DNA of 64,000 nucleotides from positions 2,108,001-2,172,000 of the forward strand of contig NZ_CP006942.1 of the NCBI RefSeq assembly GCF_000521605.1. Direction: 5' to 3'. Of the stretch, positions 8,331 to 17,386 are shown in pieces. Source of the stretch: Mannheimia sp. USDA-ARS-USMARC-1261 (GTDB lineage Bacteria > Pseudomonadota > Gammaproteobacteria > Enterobacterales > Pasteurellaceae). The stretch's first letter is position 1, and the number at the start of each line of letters is the position of its first letter. Below the pieces are notes generated by a model. That model was not told where the DNA came from. It saw only the letters and a program-made list of their open reading frames with translations, and ran no database searches. The position numbers and the translations under genes are program-made.

Positions 8331-9272
8331 TTATTTTAGTTCAACCGCATATTCTTCCAGTTTTGGCATTTCTTTGACTAAGCCTTGCGATTTTAAAAAT
8401 TCTGCCATTCTAGTGTAACGATGAGCATCTAATGCTCTAGGACGATGTGCAAGACGTGGTAAAGTATCAGCCCACGCTCGGCGATTTAATTCATTATTTA
8501 GTTCTTGTGGTTTATAACTGACAAACTCTTCCCACGCAGTTTGTGGGTGATTGAGCGTGTAGATGGTAGCTTTCTCTAAAGCGGTCAAAAAAGCAGAAAA
8601 TTTTGCATCTTGTGCTTTGTCTTTATGAGCAACTAAAATCAATTCATCATAAGCAGGGACACCGTGTTCTTCAGGGAAGAAGGCTTTCCCTTTTTGATGT
8701 TCTAATGCAAGTTGATTTAGCTCGAAATTACGAAAAGCCCCAATTACCGCATCAACTTGCCCTGAAAGTAATGAGGGCGATAGCGACCAGTTCACATTAA
8801 TCAGCTCAACATCATTTTCTTTCAAATCAACCGAAGAGAGCATTGCTTTAAGTAACGCATCTTCAAATCCGCTAACGGAATAGCCAATCTTCTTACCTTT
8901 CAGATCGGCAATGGTATTGATCTTGCCGTTATCCAGCACGACAAGACTATTCAGAGGAGTGGCAACCAATGTACCTATACGGCTTAGAGGCAAGCCTTGT
9001 GCCACTTGTTGTTGAAGTTGCGGCTGATAATCCACCGCTAAATCTGCCTTACCTGCGGCGACTAATTTGGGTGGCATAGAAGGATCAGCCGGTTCAATAA
9101 TTTCAACCTCCAAACCTTGTTCGGCAAAATAACCTTTCTGCTGTGCCACAATAATGGCAGCGTGGTCAGGGTTTACAAACCAATCTAGCATTAGGCTGAT
9201 TTTTTCTTTTGCCATAACGTTGTTGGCTGAAAGTAGAGCCGCAACAGCAAATAAAGTACGATGAAGTTTCAT
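8331..9272 (-). CDS. thiY: ABC transporter substrate-binding protein for pyrimidine precursor of thiamin (ThiY-like)
   Basis: This 313-residue periplasmic protein has a signal peptide (about residues 1-22, MKLHRTLFAVAALLSANNVMA) followed by an NMT1/THI5-like domain, with LMLDWFVNPDHAAIIVAQQKGYF as the characteristic opening. The family binds hydroxymethylpyrimidine-type precursors such as formylaminopyrimidine and hands them to the membrane partners. The ATG at 9272 is preceded by AAGGAGAC; a longer frame would overlap tenA. It is the last gene of a TPP-riboswitch-controlled operon with ThiZ-like ATPase, ThiX-like permease and TenA, as in H. influenzae. Confidence 0.88.
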   Translation of the reverse strand: MKLHRTLFAVAALLSANNVMAKEKISLMLDWFVNPDHAAIIVAQQKGYFAEQGLEVEIIEPADPSMPPKLVAAGKADLAVDYQPQLQQQVAQGLPLSRIGTLVATPLNSLVVLDNGKINTIADLKGKKIGYSVSGFEDALLKAMLSSVDLKENDVELINVNWSLSPSLLSGQVDAVIGAFRNFELNQLALEHQKGKAFFPEEHGVPAYDELILVAHKDKAQDAKFSAFLTALEKATIYTLNHPQTAWEEFVSYKPQELNNELNRRAWADTLPRLAHRPRALDAHRYTRMAEFLKSQGLVKEMPKLEEYAVELK

Positions 9273-9289
9273 AAATGTCTCCTTTTTAG

Positions 9290-9937
9290 TTAACTTAAAT
9301 CCAGCCCCATTTGCCAAAATGCGGCTTCCATACGACTGGCAGTATTGAAAATTTGTTGTAATTCAGCTTTTTGTGTTTCGTTTAAAGGTTCATAGAGTTT
9401 AGCCAGATAATCAGAAAGTTCTTGGCTATCTTGCTGAAATTCATTTGAAGCATAAGTATCAATCCAACTCTGATAAGGATTATTCGCCACAGAATATGGA
9501 GCAATACGGCGAGCAATTTCAGCATAGCCAATCGTACAAGGAGCAAGAGCGGTATAAAGCTCTGCTAATCCGCCTTTCATTCCGCAATCTAAAACATAAC
9601 GAGTGTAGGCAACACAAGCTGGAGATTCTTCTGTTGCAAAAAGTTCTTCCTCTTTAATGCCCCATTGCTTGCAATAATCAATGTGTAATTGAATTTCGCG
9701 CAGTAATCCTTCATTCATTTTTTGGGCGAAATAAATATCTTCAAACCGTTCAGCCTTGAAAATACCGAGTGAAATTGCTCGGCTATATTGAAACAAAAAA
9801 CGATAATCTTGCTTTAAATAGTGTTGAAAACAGTGTTTAGGTAACGTGCCATTAGCAAGTTGTTTCACAAAATCGTGATCGATATAATCAAGCCAATATT
9901 GCCCTGCTTTTTCGGTAAGTCGTTGAATAATAGACAT
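9290..9937 (-). CDS. tenA: TenA, aminopyrimidine aminohydrolase / thiaminase II
   Basis: This 215-residue cytoplasmic enzyme hydrolyses aminomethyl-pyrimidine breakdown products of thiamin to hydroxymethylpyrimidine, allowing salvage. The all-helical TenA family is recognised by the catalytic Cys in LAPCTIGYAEI (about residue 133) and the late Glu in EAAFWQMGLDL near the C-terminus. Length is usual for the family. It sits between the permease gene (16 bases before) and thiY (17 bases after). GGAG lies before the ATG. With the transporter it forms a base-degraded-thiamin salvage route. Confidence 0.93.
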   Translation of the reverse strand: MSIIQRLTEKAGQYWLDYIDHDFVKQLANGTLPKHCFQHYLKQDYRFLFQYSRAISLGIFKAERFEDIYFAQKMNEGLLREIQLHIDYCKQWGIKEEELFATEESPACVAYTRYVLDCGMKGGLAELYTALAPCTIGYAEIARRIAPYSVANNPYQSWIDTYASNEFQQDSQELSDYLAKLYEPLNETQKAELQQIFNTASRMEAAFWQMGLDLS

Positions 9938-9952
9938 AAATTCTCCTTTTTA

Positions 9953-10717
9953 TTAATGTAAATGTGCAGCCCAAGGTACAAGGTGTTTAAGTAATTTATC
10001 GGTAACAAAGTAGAGCAATAACGCAATCACAATCAAAATAAAAAGAGCGGCAAACATCAAGTCTGTCTGCATACGAGCGTTAGCGTGGAGCATTAAGTAG
10101 CCTAAACCTTGTGATGAACCTACCCATTCCCCCACAATCGCCCCAATAGGTGCAACTGACACTGCAATGCGTAAACCTGAAGCCAGTGATGGCAAAGCAG
10201 CAGGGAGCTGAACTTTAAATAACATTGCAATAGGTGAAATCTCTAAGGTTTTTGCCAAATCCAACCAAGTTTTTGGTGTATTGCGTAACCCATCAAAACA
10301 GGCAGCAGTTACAGGGAAGTAAATAATCAGTACCGTCATCACAATTTTGGAAGCAAGCCCATAGCCAAACCACAGTACGAGAAGTGGTGCTATAGCAAAC
10401 ACAGGAATAGCTTGAGAAATAACAAGCAAAGGCAATAAGAATTTAGACAACTGCTTATAGCGAGTCAGTAACAATGCTGAGCCTAACCCGAACAAAAAGC
10501 CAAGCAGCAAGCCTAACACAATTTCCAATAACGTGATTTGGGCGTGAGTAGCAAGAAGCGGAGCATTTTCAATTAACTTTTGCCAAACCGTAAGCGGTGA
10601 AGGCAACATATAAGCAGGCATTCCACCAAAACTAACCGCCCCTTGCCACAATAAAAGCAAGCAAAATGTAATCACAAGCGGTCGAAAAAGTGGCATTTTT
10701 TGCAAAAAGGAACGCAT
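9953..10717 (-). CDS. thiX: ABC transporter permease (ThiX-like)
   Basis: This 254-residue inner-membrane protein is a BPD-type permease with about six hydrophobic segments (first near residues 13-30). The EAA-type cytoplasmic loop is seen as LAKTLEISPIAMLFKVQLPAALPSLASGL (split here by description: begins LAKTLEIS, ends PSLASGL, residues about 150-178). It pairs with the ATPase gene just upstream, overlapping its stop by one base (TAATG), which implies coupled translation. Substrate is inferred from tenA, thiY and the TPP riboswitch. Confidence 0.88.
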   Translation of the reverse strand: MRSFLQKMPLFRPLVITFCLLLLWQGAVSFGGMPAYMLPSPLTVWQKLIENAPLLATHAQITLLEIVLGLLLGFLFGLGSALLLTRYKQLSKFLLPLLVISQAIPVFAIAPLLVLWFGYGLASKIVMTVLIIYFPVTAACFDGLRNTPKTWLDLAKTLEISPIAMLFKVQLPAALPSLASGLRIAVSVAPIGAIVGEWVGSSQGLGYLMLHANARMQTDLMFAALFILIVIALLLYFVTDKLLKHLVPWAAHLH

Positions 10718-11436
10718 TACTCTCCTCCGCCGGTTAATTCATTAAATAATTGTTGCTGTAATACCCATTGCCGGTGATTGTTAAGTTCTCGTGGTCTGTC
10801 GCCTTCTAGGGCAATAGTTAGAGCAATTTCAGCAGGTTGATGACGTAAAATGCGAATTTCATCGCTTACACGAATTGCTTCCTGCGGATCGTGCGTAATC
10901 AACAACACCGTTTTATCTCGCAACAGCTCAACGGCAAGGGCTTGTAATTGATGGCGAGTTACTGCATCAAGAGCGGAGAATGGCTCATCCATTAAAATGA
11001 GATTTGCCTCTTGCATTAACGTGCGAGCTAACGCCACTCGTTGCCGCTGACCGCCCGAAAGTTGATAACAACGCTTATGCAAATGTTCACCTAGCCCGAC
11101 TTGCTCAAGCAGGCTTATCGCTTTTTCTTGACTTTCTGCTGATTTTTGACCACTTAAATGAGCCTGTAACTGAACGTTGTCAATCATTGATAACCACGGA
11201 TAAAGCGAGTCGGTTTGAGCTAACCACGCAATACGAGTGTTGGGGTCAAAAGAGATTTCGCCCGTTTGTATCGCTTCGCTTTCTAATCCTGCAATAATGC
11301 GTAAAAGTGTTGATTTTCCAACACCGCTTGCTCCTAACATACTGGTCCAACTTCCTTTTTTAAGTTGAAAATTGAAATGTTGAAATAGCACTTGCTCGCC
11401 AAATGTTAAGCAAAGATTGCGGATTTCAATGTGCAT
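10717..11436 (-). CDS. thiZ: ABC transporter ATPase (ThiZ-like)
   Basis: This 239-residue protein powers the thiamin-precursor importer. It has Walker A GASGVGKST (about 35-43), signature LSGGQRQRVALAR (about 122-134), Walker B LILMDEPFSALD (about 144-155) and a switch His in LLITHDPQEA. It is the first gene of the operon, 85 bases downstream of the TPP aptamer, and its stop overlaps the permease start. The family is the nitrate/taurine/precursor type of ATPase, so context decides the substrate. Confidence 0.88.
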   Translation of the reverse strand: MHIEIRNLCLTFGEQVLFQHFNFQLKKGSWTSMLGASGVGKSTLLRIIAGLESEAIQTGEISFDPNTRIAWLAQTDSLYPWLSMIDNVQLQAHLSGQKSAESQEKAISLLEQVGLGEHLHKRCYQLSGGQRQRVALARTLMQEANLILMDEPFSALDAVTRHQLQALAVELLRDKTVLLITHDPQEAIRVSDEIRILRHQPAEIALTIALEGDRPRELNNHRQWVLQQQLFNELTGGGE

Positions 11437-11519
11437 AATGCCTCCAAATCAACGATTTAGAGTAAGGCAAGAAACGCGTGAAAAAGACGAAAGAATAGAG
11501 ATAGGGATTGAGTTTGGCA

Positions 11520-11596
11520 TCATTAGTTTCCTACGGCAGTATTAACTGAATCAGGTTCACGGGTATCATCTCAGCTGAAAACAGCACCCCGACTAA
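11520..11596 (-). ncRNA. TPP riboswitch (THI element)
   Basis: The minus strand reads GGGGTGC, then GCTGAGATGATACCCG, then GAACCTGA...CAGTTAATACTG and CGTAGGAAAC. These are the conserved P1, P2/P3 (CUGAGA) and P4/P5 (ACCUGA, GGAAA) pieces of the thiamin pyrophosphate riboswitch in the right order and spacing. It lies directly before thiZ. Binding of TPP should lower expression of the transporter and tenA. No clear terminator stem follows it before the thiZ start, so control of translation initiation is more likely. Confidence 0.96.
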
Positions 11597-11718
11597 AATT
11601 AGCTCAAGTCTAAGAAAATTTAGCCCGATATGCAAATGCTTTCTGAAATTATTCTTTTTGAAGACGGCTGATTTAGGGTAGAATGTAGAGCAAATTTTAC
11701 CTAATCAGATGGAAACAA

Positions 11719-12714
11719 ATGGCTACGCAATTAACTCTCGAACAAATTCAAGCCCTTGCAAATGAAGATATGCAAGCGGTAAACGCAGAAATTTTGGCTC
11801 AACTTAATTCGGAAGTCTTATTGATTAACCAGCTTGGGCATTACATTATCGCAGGCGGAGGCAAACGCATTCGCCTATTAATTTCAGTGCTTGCAGCCCG
11901 TGCGTTAGGTTATCAAGGTAAAAAACATATTACAGCGGCGGCTTTTATTGAGTTTGTACATACGGCAACACTTTTACACGATGATGTGGTGGACGAATCC
12001 GACAAACGTCGTGGGCGAGATACTGCAAATGCGGTGTTTGGCAATGCAGCAAGCGTGTTAGTGGGCGATTATATCTACACTCGTTCTTTTCAAATGATGA
12101 CGGATTTAGACTCGCTTCGTGTATTAAAAGTAATGTCTTCGGCAACCAATGCGTTGGCAGAAGGTGAAGTTCAGCAATTAATGAATGTGAACGACCCAAA
12201 CACCACAGAAGCAAACTATATGCGTGTGATTTACAACAAAACCGCACGTTTGTTTGAAGCTGCGACTCAATGTGTGGCAATTGCCGCACAAGCAAGCGAA
12301 GAAATCGAAAACGGCTTAAAAGATTACGGTTGTTATTTAGGCACGGCATTCCAACTTATTGATGATATTTTAGACTACTCCGCCCAAAGTGAAAGTTTAG
12401 GCAAAAATGTAGGCGATGACTTTGTAGAAGGCAAACCAACGCTTCCGCTCTTACACGCAATGCACGCAGCGGAAAAAGCAAGCAAAACCGCTCAAGTGGA
12501 GCTGATCCGCAATGCAATTGAAAACGGTGGTGAATTGGAGCAAATTCCAGACGTTTTAGCCATTATGACGGAACACAAATCTCTCGACTACGCAATGCAA
12601 AAAGCCCGTGAAGAAGCCCAAAAAGCGGTCGATGCGTTAGCGGTATTGCCTGAAAGTGAATACAAACAGGCATTGATTTCACTGGCGTATTTGTCGGTAG
12701 ATCGCTCTTATTAA
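11719..12714 (+). CDS. ispB: Octaprenyl diphosphate synthase
   Basis: This 331-residue trans-prenyltransferase makes the polyprenyl side chain of ubiquinone and menaquinone from farnesyl diphosphate and isopentenyl diphosphate. The first Asp-rich motif is LLHDDVVDESD (about residues 88-98) and the second is LIDDILDY (about 216-223); GGGKRIR near residue 50 binds isopentenyl diphosphate. Length agrees with E. coli IspB (323). The ribosome binding site is weak. It stands alone between the TPP-riboswitch operon (divergent) and queH. Confidence 0.93.
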   Translation: MATQLTLEQIQALANEDMQAVNAEILAQLNSEVLLINQLGHYIIAGGGKRIRLLISVLAARALGYQGKKHITAAAFIEFVHTATLLHDDVVDESDKRRGRDTANAVFGNAASVLVGDYIYTRSFQMMTDLDSLRVLKVMSSATNALAEGEVQQLMNVNDPNTTEANYMRVIYNKTARLFEAATQCVAIAAQASEEIENGLKDYGCYLGTAFQLIDDILDYSAQSESLGKNVGDDFVEGKPTLPLLHAMHAAEKASKTAQVELIRNAIENGGELEQIPDVLAIMTEHKSLDYAMQKAREEAQKAVDALAVLPESEYKQALISLAYLSVDRSY

Positions 12715-12745
12715 TTTGCAAAAAATCGGAAAAATTTAACCACTT

Positions 12746-12814
12746 GTAGGGGCGGGTTCTGTGCCCGCCCTAATATTTACGATAATTTATGGGTGGCACA
12801 GAACCCGCTCCTAC
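12746..12814. repeat. Inverted repeat of the GTAGGGGC family after ispB
   Basis: The 20 bases 12746-12765 (GTAGGGGCGGGTTCTGTGCC) pair with 12795-12814 with one mismatch across a 29-base loop; the left arm also contains its own GGGCGG...CCGCCC fold. The right arm ends five bases before the queH start. It can act as terminator for ispB and belongs to a family found again at 13574, 13641, 50384 and 53406. Confidence 0.7.
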
Positions 12815-12819
12815 GAAAA

Positions 12820-13566
12820 ATGACAGAACAAAACCAACAACCCCAAGAACATATTGAAAGCGTGCGTGCTAGACGCAGAGCTCAACAAAGTAAAAAAGAC
12901 CCGAACGCCCCGTTTGTACGTGAGAAATTAGAACTACCAAACGGACACAACAAGCTGCTGTTGCACTCTTGCTGTGCCCCTTGTTCGGGCGAAGTGATGG
13001 AAGCAATTCACGCCTCCGGCATCGAATTTACCATCTATTTCTATAACCCGAACATCCACCCACTCAAAGAGTATCTCATTCGCAAGGAAGAGAATATCCG
13101 CTTTGCTGAAAAGTGGGGTATTCCGTTTATCGATTTAGATGACGACTACGAAAATGACCGCAAAGAGTGGTTTAAAAAAGCTAAAGGTATGGAATGGGAA
13201 CCTGAACGAGGCATTCGTTGCACAATGTGCTTCGATATGCGTTTTGAAAAAGCAGCGGAATACGCCCACAACAACGGCTTCCCGGTCTTTACCAGTTGCT
13301 TAGGTATTTCTCGCTGGAAAGATATGAACCAAATCAACGACTGCGGACACCGTGCCGCCGCCAAATTTGATGATGTGGTTTACTGGGATTACAACTGGCG
13401 TAAAGGCGGTGGTTCTCAGCGTATGATCGAAATCAGTAAGCGTGAACGCTTCTATCAGCAGGAATATTGCGGTTGCGTTTATTCCCTGCGTGATAGCAAC
13501 AAATGGCGATTAGAAACAGGGCGTGAGCGGATTGAAATCGGCAAGCTTTATTACTCGCCGGATTAA
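12820..13566 (+). CDS. queH: Epoxyqueuosine reductase QueH
   Basis: This 248-residue protein belongs to the former DUF208 family and carries out the last step of queuosine synthesis, reducing epoxyqueuosine in tRNA without cobalamin. The ligands of its iron-sulfur cluster and metal site are visible: SCCAPCSGE (about residues 52-60), RCTMCFDMR (about 128-136) and [10 protein letters not shown] (about 220-229). The ATG at 12820 is chosen because the upstream GTG frame at 12793 is only the arm of an inverted repeat. No good ribosome binding site is seen. Two palindromic repeats follow before fabD. Confidence 0.9.
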   Translation: MTEQNQQPQEHIESVRARRRAQQSKKDPNAPFVREKLELPNGHNKLLLHSCCAPCSGEVMEAIHASGIEFTIYFYNPNIHPLKEYLIRKEENIRFAEKWGIPFIDLDDDYENDRKEWFKKAKGMEWEPERGIRCTMCFDMRFEKAAEYAHNNGFPVFTSCLGISRWKDMNQINDCGHRAAAKFDDVVYWDYNWRKGGGSQRMIEISKRERFYQQEYCGCVYSLRDSNKWRLETGRERIEIGKLYYSPD

Positions 13567-13573
13567 TTTAAAC

Positions 13574-13668
13574 GTAGGGGCGAATGGCAATTCGCCCTTA
13601 CAAGCGATCAGATTTCACCAAAAATTTGCAAGATTACATCGTAGGGGCACATTGCAATTTGCCCCTAC
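13574..13668. repeat. Two palindromes of the GTAGGGGC family between queH and fabD
   Basis: 13574-13601 (GTAGGGGCGAAT...GCCCTTAC) and 13641-13668 (GTAGGGGCACAT...GCCCCTAC) are each 28-base near-perfect palindromes, 39 bases apart. Both centres read GCAATT-like bases. They are members of the dispersed family described at 12746 and 53406. Confidence 0.75.
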
Positions 13669-13696
13669 AGGTTACAATTTAAAAGAGGAATAAAAA

Positions 13697-14632
13697 ATGT
13701 CAAAATTCGCTATGGTTTTTCCCGGTCAAGGCTCACAAGCTATCGGAATGCTTGCAGACCTTGCTACACAATATCCAATCGTAGAAGAAACCTTCAAACA
13801 AGCAAGTGATGTGCTTAGCTATGATTTATGGGATTTAGTTCAAAACGGCACAGCGGAAGAATTAGGGCAAACTCAACGCACTCAACCTGCTTTATTAGCC
13901 GCATCGGTGGCGATTTTCCGTGTATGGCAAGAAAAATACCCTGAATTAAAACCGTCTGTAATGGCAGGTCATAGCTTGGGAGAATACTCTGCCCTAGTTT
14001 GTGCCGGCGTGTTAAACTTCCAAGATGCCATCAAATTAGTTGAATTACGTGGTAACGCAATGCAAGAAGCCGTGCCGGCAGGCAGTGGTGCAATGTATGC
14101 GATTATCGGTTTAGACAATGAAGCGATTATCAAGGCGTGCGAACAAGCCGCAACTGAAACAGGTGAAATTGTTTCAGCGGTAAACTTTAACTCGCCGGGT
14201 CAAGTGGTGATTGCCGGTACAAAAGCGGCAGCAGAAAAAGCAGGTGAATTATGCAAAGCTTCTGGGGCAAAACGTGCGTTACCACTAGCCGTAAGCGTGC
14301 CTTCACACTGTGCATTAATGAAACCGGCTGCGGAAAAATTAGCCGTAGCATTGCAAAATATCACGCTAAATCAACCGCTTGTACCTGTTATTAACAACGT
14401 GGATGTGGCAGTTGAAAGCGATGCAGATACCATCCGCAACGCACTTGTTCGTCAGCTTTATAGCCCCGTGCGTTGGACAGAAACCGTTGAAAAAATGGCA
14501 CAAGACGGCATCACAACGCTTTATGAAATCGGTCCAAACAAAGTATTAACCGGTTTAACAAGCCGTGTTGTGAAAGAGTTATCAGCACAAGCGGTAAATG
14601 ATGTTGCCAGCCTTGAGGCAGTTCAAGCCTAA
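13697..14632 (+). CDS. fabD: Malonyl-CoA:ACP transacylase
   Basis: This 311-residue cytoplasmic enzyme transfers malonyl from CoA to acyl carrier protein for fatty acid synthesis. The start FAMVFPGQGSQAIGM is typical; the nucleophile S93 lies in AGHSLGEYSALV and the catalytic His in VPSHCALM near residue 202. Length equals that of E. coli FabD (309). AGAGGAATAAAA precedes the ATG. It heads a cluster with a small membrane protein gene and fabG; fabH and acpP are not next to it here. Confidence 0.97.
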   Translation: MSKFAMVFPGQGSQAIGMLADLATQYPIVEETFKQASDVLSYDLWDLVQNGTAEELGQTQRTQPALLAASVAIFRVWQEKYPELKPSVMAGHSLGEYSALVCAGVLNFQDAIKLVELRGNAMQEAVPAGSGAMYAIIGLDNEAIIKACEQAATETGEIVSAVNFNSPGQVVIAGTKAAAEKAGELCKASGAKRALPLAVSVPSHCALMKPAAEKLAVALQNITLNQPLVPVINNVDVAVESDADTIRNALVRQLYSPVRWTETVEKMAQDGITTLYEIGPNKVLTGLTSRVVKELSAQAVNDVASLEAVQA

Positions 14633-14637
14633 TTTCA

Positions 14638-15126
14638 ATGAGCAATAAAATGAGCAAAGAAACTTTATTTATGCTGTTCAGTGTATTGATTGCCTTAGTC
14701 ATAGTGCCTGCCAGCTATATGTTTAGTAATGTCGATCCGCTTGAAAGTAGTTCCATATTTAAACAATTTGGTATGCTTTCGGTTGCCGCTGCTTGCTCAT
14801 TTTTAGCTTACTTTTTGGCTATCAATCCGAAAATTCGCCGAGCGTTTATTGGCGGAGCCGCACTTACTACCGCGGTTATTCAAGCGTGGGCTATTTATGG
14901 TGTGCTGTTAAGCGAGGGCGATCCTAAAGGTGCGGTCGTTTTATTTCAAATTTATTTATTAAGTAGTTTAGGATTATTGATAGTCTCAACAATATGGGCG
15001 TTTGCTCGCCCACGTTGGATTTATCCACAGCAAGGTTCAGCAGTTAAATATGCGTTATTCGGTGGTTCAACCACTGTGATAAACTACTTTATTATTCTTT
15101 TTATTTTTTATATTTTAACGCTTTAA
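14638..15126 (+). CDS. Unknown four-helix membrane protein between fabD and fabG
   Basis: This 162-residue protein has about four hydrophobic segments (near residues 8-28, 42-60, 72-90, 100-120) and a fifth at the C-terminus (about 140-160). It starts five bases after the fabD stop and ends 22 bases before fabG, so it is probably co-transcribed with fatty acid synthesis genes. I do not recognise a family with confidence. A second ATG four codons in (14650) is also possible; neither has a strong ribosome binding site. A place in the inner membrane is likely; function is unknown. Confidence 0.75.
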   Translation: MSNKMSKETLFMLFSVLIALVIVPASYMFSNVDPLESSSIFKQFGMLSVAAACSFLAYFLAINPKIRRAFIGGAALTTAVIQAWAIYGVLLSEGDPKGAVVLFQIYLLSSLGLLIVSTIWAFARPRWIYPQQGSAVKYALFGGSTTVINYFIILFIFYILTL

Positions 15127-15147
15127 TCGTCTTTTATAGGAGAATGT

Positions 15148-15870
15148 ATGAGCAAAATCGCATTAGTTACAGGTGCAACTCGTGGTATCGGCAAAGCAAT
15201 TGCCGAAGAATTAGTCGCAAAAGGCTATACCATTATTGGTACAGCAACCTCTGAAAAAGGTGCGGAGTCTATTTCTGCTTACTTAGGCGAAAATGGCAAA
15301 GGTTTAGTGCTAAACGTGGCAGATGCAGAATCTATTGATTCTGTGTTAAAACAGATTAAAGAAACCTTTGGTGATGTGGATGTGTTAGTGAATAACGCAG
15401 GCATCACCCGTGATGGTTTATTAATGCGTATGAAAGATGATGATTGGTTCGATATCATTCAAACTAACCTTACATCAGTTTATCGTTTGTCTAAAGCTGT
15501 TTTACGACCAATGATGAAAAAAGGCGGTCGTATCATCAGCATTGGTTCTGTAGTTGGCTCAATGGGTAATCCGGGGCAAACTAACTATTGTGCGGCAAAA
15601 GCAGGCTTAGTTGGTTTCTCTAAATCACTTGCGAAAGAAGTCGCAAGCCGTGGCATTACGGTAAACGTCGTTGCACCGGGCTTTATCGCAACGGATATGA
15701 CCGATGAACTAAATGAAGATCAACGCAATGCAATCTTAAGTCAAATTCCGGCTGGCGAACTTGGCTCTCCACAAGATATTGCAAAAGCAGTGGCATTCTT
15801 AGCCTCAGATGATGCACGTTATATCAACGGCGAAACCATTCACGTGAATGGTGGGTTATATATGGGTTAA
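15148..15870 (+). CDS. fabG: 3-oxoacyl-ACP reductase
   Basis: This 240-residue short-chain dehydrogenase reduces beta-ketoacyl-ACP with NADPH in fatty acid elongation. The cofactor motif is TGATRGIGKAIA (about residues 8-19), NNAG lies near 86-89, the catalytic Ser is in IGSVVGSMGN and the YxxxK pair is in NYCAAKAG (about 150-157). The C-terminus YINGETIHVNGGLYMG is typical of FabG. AGGAGAATGT precedes the ATG. It follows fabD and the membrane gene. Confidence 0.97.
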   Translation: MSKIALVTGATRGIGKAIAEELVAKGYTIIGTATSEKGAESISAYLGENGKGLVLNVADAESIDSVLKQIKETFGDVDVLVNNAGITRDGLLMRMKDDDWFDIIQTNLTSVYRLSKAVLRPMMKKGGRIISIGSVVGSMGNPGQTNYCAAKAGLVGFSKSLAKEVASRGITVNVVAPGFIATDMTDELNEDQRNAILSQIPAGELGSPQDIAKAVAFLASDDARYINGETIHVNGGLYMG

Positions 15871-15890
15871 TATTTCCTTTCTATTTTGTT

Positions 15891-15915
15891 AAAAGTCGGC
15901 AATTTGCCGACTTTT
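15891..15915 (+). terminator. Terminator of the fabD-fabG cluster
   Basis: AAAAGTCGGC (15891-15900) pairs with GCCGACTTTT (15906-15915) over a five-base loop, followed by CTTTTC, 20 bases after the fabG stop. Confidence 0.88.
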
Positions 15916-16042
15916 CTTTTCTAAAAACACATTTTTCCACAATATCAAGCGGTCTTTTTTTGCAAGAAGTTTGCAAATATGGCACAATTCTCCCCTTATT
16001 TTTTTAATGTCTTTCCTTTTTAATTTTTAAGTAGTAATTATT

Positions 16043-17332
16043 ATGACTAAAAATACCTTCATCGTGGGCTTTATGCTCTTTGCGATTTTCTTTGGGGCGG
16101 GTAACTTAATTTTTCCGCCAAAACTCGGTTTAGATAGTGGCGTTGATTTTCTGCCTTCTATTATTGGCTTTGTGATTACCGGTGTAGGTTTGCCACTGCT
16201 CGGAATTGCCGTGAGCGGTTACTATCAAGGTGGTTACAAAGAAGCCTTGAGCAAAAATGTTCACCCTTATTTTTCTCTGCTATTTTTAATGGCAATTTAT
16301 TTAACTATCGGACCATTCTTTGCCATTCCTCGTACAGGGGCAACGGCTTACCAAATGGCAGTTGTACCCTTTATTGGTGAAAGTAGCACAGTTTCTTTAT
16401 TGATATTTACACTCGTTTATTACTTGATTGCGGTATGGTTCAGCTTAAACCCATCAACGGTAGTAGATAGAATCGGGGCAATTTTAACCCCTGTATTGTT
16501 AGTTGCGATTTTAGCATTAGTTGTTAAAGCGGTTATCTTATTAGGCGGAAATGAATTGCCTGTAGCAGCAACGAAAGCTGATCCTGAAACCCCTCTCTTT
16601 ACAGGTATTGTTGAAGGTTATTTAACAATGGATGCTCTAGCCTCGATTACTTTCTCTGTGATTGTGATTAGTGCAATTAAGGCGAAAGGTATCGGCGGTA
16701 AAGACTTAATCAAGCAGACTTCAATGGCTGGGGTAATTGCAGCTATTGCATTAGCAGCAATTTACATTTCTCTTGCGTGGATTGGTAATCACTACCCGAT
16801 TAGTGCAGAAACTCTCGCAGAGCTGAATGCAAAAGGTCAAAACATCGGTACATTTATTCTCAATAGTGTCGCAACTGATACCTTCGGTGAGTTTGGTCGT
16901 ACGCTACTGGGCGTAATTGTAACGCTTGCCTGTTTAACCACTTCAATTGGGTTAATCGTAACCACAAGCGAATATTTCAATGAAGTATTCCCGAAAATTT
17001 CCTATAAAGTGTATGTATTGATTTTTACGCTTATTAGCTTTGGCATTGCTAATCAAGGCTTAGATTTTGTTATCTCAAAATCAGTGCCGGTGTTGTTAGT
17101 GCTATATCCGATTGCGATGACGGTTATCTTCCTAATGTTTATTAACATCTTTATTAGACTGCCATTACTGGCTCAACGCTTACCATTAGCACTGGTTACT
17201 ATTGTGTCCATTTTATCCGTTGCCGGTGTAGAAGTGATAAACGCTCTGCCGTTGAAATCTATTTCAATGGAGTGGATTCCGTTTGCAATTGCAGGTACAG
17301 TAATTGGTTATCTATTTGGTAAAAAAGCCTAA
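16043..17332 (+). CDS. brnQ: Branched-chain amino acid:cation symporter BrnQ
   Basis: This 429-residue inner-membrane protein has about twelve hydrophobic segments and imports leucine, isoleucine and valine with sodium. The opening FIVGFMLFAIFFGAGNLIFPP is the family signature, followed by GPFFAIPRTGATAY (about residues 88-101). Length fits E. coli BrnQ (439). It has its own promoter region of about 170 bases and ends before a hairpin at 17347, so it is a single-gene unit ahead of mutM. Confidence 0.95.
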   Translation: MTKNTFIVGFMLFAIFFGAGNLIFPPKLGLDSGVDFLPSIIGFVITGVGLPLLGIAVSGYYQGGYKEALSKNVHPYFSLLFLMAIYLTIGPFFAIPRTGATAYQMAVVPFIGESSTVSLLIFTLVYYLIAVWFSLNPSTVVDRIGAILTPVLLVAILALVVKAVILLGGNELPVAATKADPETPLFTGIVEGYLTMDALASITFSVIVISAIKAKGIGGKDLIKQTSMAGVIAAIALAAIYISLAWIGNHYPISAETLAELNAKGQNIGTFILNSVATDTFGEFGRTLLGVIVTLACLTTSIGLIVTTSEYFNEVFPKISYKVYVLIFTLISFGIANQGLDFVISKSVPVLLVLYPIAMTVIFLMFINIFIRLPLLAQRLPLALVTIVSILSVAGVEVINALPLKSISMEWIPFAIAGTVIGYLFGKKA

Positions 17333-17346
17333 TTAACAACATTTAG

Positions 17347-17366
17347 GGTGCGTTTATAAACGCACC
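17347..17366 (+). terminator. Terminator of brnQ
   Basis: A perfect 20-base palindrome, GGTGCGTTTATAAACGCACC, is followed by TTTT, 14 bases after the brnQ stop and 20 before mutM. Confidence 0.82.
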
Positions 17367-17386
17367 TTTTACTATAAGGAGTAAAA

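Noticed and set aside
11945-12349. 134-codon minus-strand frame within ispB
   Set aside because: Pure antisense shadow of ispB without any start signal.
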